Source of the DNA: an uncultured Erysipelotrichaceae bacterium
GTDB taxonomy: Bacteria; Bacillota_I; Bacilli_A; RF39; UBA660
Direction of reading: 5' to 3'
NCBI GenBank assembly: GCA_902783915.1
Contig: CACZSX010000021.1
Span: 1 to 5,211, forward strand
Length of the DNA stretch: 5,211 bases
Part shown: positions 3,086 to 5,211 of the stretch, in pieces
How positions within the stretch are numbered: the first letter of the stretch is position 1
Layout of the letters: each line of letters starts with the position of its first letter
Made by a program: the position numbers and the translations under genes
The notes under the pieces: generated by a model
What the model saw: only the letters and a program-made list of their open reading frames with translations
Told to the model about the DNA's origin: nothing
Database searches by the model: none

Positions 3086-5211
3086 ATGGATAAAATTGTA
3101 ATTAAAGGTGCTAGAGAAAATAACTTAAAAAATATTGATTTAGAAATACCTAAGAATAAGTTTGTAGTAATGACAGGTGTTTCTGGTAGTGGTAAGAGTA
3201 GTCTTGCTTTTAATACTATATATGCTGAAGGTCAAAGAAGATATGTAGATAGTTTAAGTGCATATGCTAGACAATTTTTGGGCAACTTTGAAAAACCCGA
3301 TGTAGATTCTATAGAGGGATTAAGTCCAAGTATAAGTATAGATCAAAAGACAACTAATAATAATCCTAGAAGTACTGTAGGTACTGTTACTGAAATATAT
3401 GATTATTTAAGATTATTATATGCAAGAATTGGTATACCTTATTGTCCAACTCACAATATAGAAATAACTCATCAAAGTATTGAAGAAATGGTTAATAAAA
3501 TACTTGAATTAGAAATAGGTACAAAGATAATGGTGCTTTCTCCTGTAGTAAGAGGCGAAAAAGGTACTCATAAAGACTTATTAGATAATTTAAGAAAAAG
3601 TGGTTATGTTAGAGTAAGAGTTAATGGTGAGATATTAGATTTAAGTGAAGAAATAAATTTAGAGAAAAATAAAAAAGATGATATAGATGTAGTAATAGAT
3701 AGATTAGTAATAAAAGAAGATATAAGAAGTAGATTATTTGAATCTATAGAAACAGCTACTAAGTTATCTAATGGTAAAGTATTAATAAGTATAATAGGTG
3801 ATAAAGAAATACTTATGTCAGAACATTTAGCATGCCCTTATTGTGATTTTTCAATGAGTGAATTAGAACCGAGAATGTTTTCATTTAATTCTCCATTTGG
3901 AGCATGTGAATCATGTAAAGGTTTAGGTTTTAAATTAAAAATAGATGAAGATTTAATAATTCCGAATAAGAGTTTAAGTTTAAATAATAATGCTATTATA
4001 CCACTTAATAATATGGATGAATTTAATATATATAGAAAGATGCTAGAAATAGTATGTAAGCATTATGATATAGATATGAATATACCTATAAATAAAATGC
4101 CCAAAAAACATTTAGATATAATTTTATATGGTTCACCAGATGTTATTGAATTTGATTTTAATACTCGTAGTGGCAATAGAATGCATAAACTAGAAAAATA
4201 TGAAGGTATATGTAATATGTTTGAAAGAAGATATATGGAAACTACCAGTTCATTTATAAGAGAATGGTTAGAAAAATATATGACTGAGCTTCCATGTGAA
4301 TGTTGTCATGGAATGCGTTTAAAAGATGAAATATTAAGTGTTAAAATAAAAAATAAAAATATATATGAAATGTGTAATTTAAGTATTAGAGATTTATATA
4401 AATTCTTTAATGAAATTAAATTAAATAAAGAAGAACAAGAAATATCTAAATTAATAATTAAAGATATAAAAGACAGATTAGAATTTTTAGTAAATGTTGG
4501 ATTAGAATATTTAACACTTAATAGAAGTGCATCTACTTTATCAGGTGGAGAATCACAAAGAATAAGACTTGCTACTCAAATAGGTTCTAGATTATCAGGA
4601 ATATTATATGTACTTGATGAGCCAAGTATTGGATTACATCAAAGAGATAATCAAAAATTAATTGATTCACTAAAAGAAATGAGAGATTTAGGTAATACTT
4701 TAATAGTAGTAGAACATGATGAAGAAACTATGAGAGAAGCTGATTATTTAATAGATATTGGTCCAAAAAGTGGTATACATGGTGGATATGTAATGGCTGC
4801 TGGTACTCCAGAAGATGTTATGAATACACCAGATAGTATTACTGGTCAATATTTAAGTGGTAAATTGAAAATAGATGTTCCTAAGAAAAGAAGAAAAGGT
4901 AATGGTAAATTTATTGAGATTAAGGGTTGTAAAGAGAATAATTTAAAAAATATTGATGTTAAATTCCCACTAGGTACATTTACATGTGTAACAGGAGTAT
5001 CTGGTAGTGGTAAAAGTAGTTTAGTAAATGAAATATTATATAAAACATTATCTAATAATTTATATAAATCTAAAGAAAAACCAGGTAAATATAAAAGTAT
5101 AAAAGGAATAGAAAATATTGATAAAGTAATAAATGTATCACAAGATCCAATAGGTAGAACTCCAAGAAGTAATCCTGCAACATATACAGGTGTATTTGAT
5201 GATATTAGAGA
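3086..5211 (+). CDS. uvrA: UvrA, excinuclease ABC subunit A (5' part)
   Basis: UvrA is the dimeric ATPase that finds bulky DNA lesions and delivers UvrB to them. The frame is open without interruption for 708 codons and runs off the window; about 230 of roughly 940 residues are missing. ATG at 3086 is supported by GGAAGTGAG (3074-3082) and by MDKIVIKGARENNLKNI, the usual family start. The first Walker A is GVSGSGKSS at 31-39 (K37, as in E. coli), followed by YAEGQRRYVDSLSAYARQFL. Zinc-binding cysteines are C250, C253, C274 and C277 (ACPYC, then ACESCKGLG). CECCHGMRL follows near 410. The ABC signature LSGGESQRIRLA starts at 485, and Walker B VLDEPSIGLHQRD contains D511 and E512. The second Walker A (GVSGSGKSSL) has K643. 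The last part reads PIGRTPRSNPATYTGVF, typical of the second ATPase half. No key residue is missing in the visible part. It has its own promoter, separate from uvrB. Confidence 0.97.
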   Translation, partial: MDKIVIKGARENNLKNIDLEIPKNKFVVMTGVSGSGKSSLAFNTIYAEGQRRYVDSLSAYARQFLGNFEKPDVDSIEGLSPSISIDQKTTNNNPRSTVGTVTEIYDYLRLLYARIGIPYCPTHNIEITHQSIEEMVNKILELEIGTKIMVLSPVVRGEKGTHKDLLDNLRKSGYVRVRVNGEILDLSEEINLEKNKKDDIDVVIDRLVIKEDIRSRLFESIETATKLSNGKVLISIIGDKEILMSEHLACPYCDFSMSELEPRMFSFNSPFGACESCKGLGFKLKIDEDLIIPNKSLSLNNNAIIPLNNMDEFNIYRKMLEIVCKHYDIDMNIPINKMPKKHLDIILYGSPDVIEFDFNTRSGNRMHKLEKYEGICNMFERRYMETTSSFIREWLEKYMTELPCECCHGMRLKDEILSVKIKNKNIYEMCNLSIRDLYKFFNEIKLNKEEQEISKLIIKDIKDRLEFLVNVGLEYLTLNRSASTLSGGESQRIRLATQIGSRLSGILYVLDEPSIGLHQRDNQKLIDSLKEMRDLGNTLIVVEHDEETMREADYLIDIGPKSGIHGGYVMAAGTPEDVMNTPDSITGQYLSGKLKIDVPKKRRKGNGKFIEIKGCKENNLKNIDVKFPLGTFTCVTGVSGSGKSSLVNEILYKTLSNNLYKSKEKPGKYKSIKGIENIDKVINVSQDPIGRTPRSNPATYTGVFDDIR

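Overview
The window is very AT-rich and reads as a Bacillota-type genome. The start sites follow Gram-positive Shine-Dalgarno motifs (GGAGG, AAGGAG, GGAAGTGAG), and the coding strand favours A over T. UvrA, UvrB and the uracil permease all look like the Firmicutes versions. TGA acts as a stop at the end of uvrB and every Trp codon seen is TGG, so this is the standard bacterial code and not the Mycoplasma code. A low-GC Bacilli/Erysipelotrichales/RF39-like lineage is my guess; the sequence does not settle it.

Layout, left to right: the 3' third of uvrB (1-705); a well-formed promoter overlapping the uvrB stop; an unrecognised 165-residue soluble protein gene (754-1251) ending in a terminator that overlaps its stop; a 28-codon hydrophobic small ORF (1325-1411) whose stop codon touches a second terminator hairpin (1411-1441); uraA, a uracil permease of the NCS2 family (1469-2749); a strong hairpin terminator (2778-2815); a 270-base region without a long gene; then uvrA (from 3086, cut off by the window end).

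uvrB and uvrA encode partners in nucleotide-excision repair and often sit next to each other. Here a uracil permease, an orphan gene and small elements lie between them, and uvrA has its own promoter.

Two places go beyond ordinary annotation. First, uraA has no convincing promoter of its own. It lies behind a short, extremely U-rich ORF whose stop codon abuts an intrinsic terminator. This geometry resembles UTP-sensing attenuation of the enterobacterial pyrBI type, although a plain small membrane-protein gene is a real alternative. Second, the minus strand at 2898-3029 holds a compact unit: an extended -10 promoter, a predicted start exactly at the first base of a GAAA-capped hairpin, a second long hairpin, and a terminator-like hairpin followed by T5. 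This suggests an RNA of about 100 nt transcribed divergently from uvrA. I do not recognise its class.
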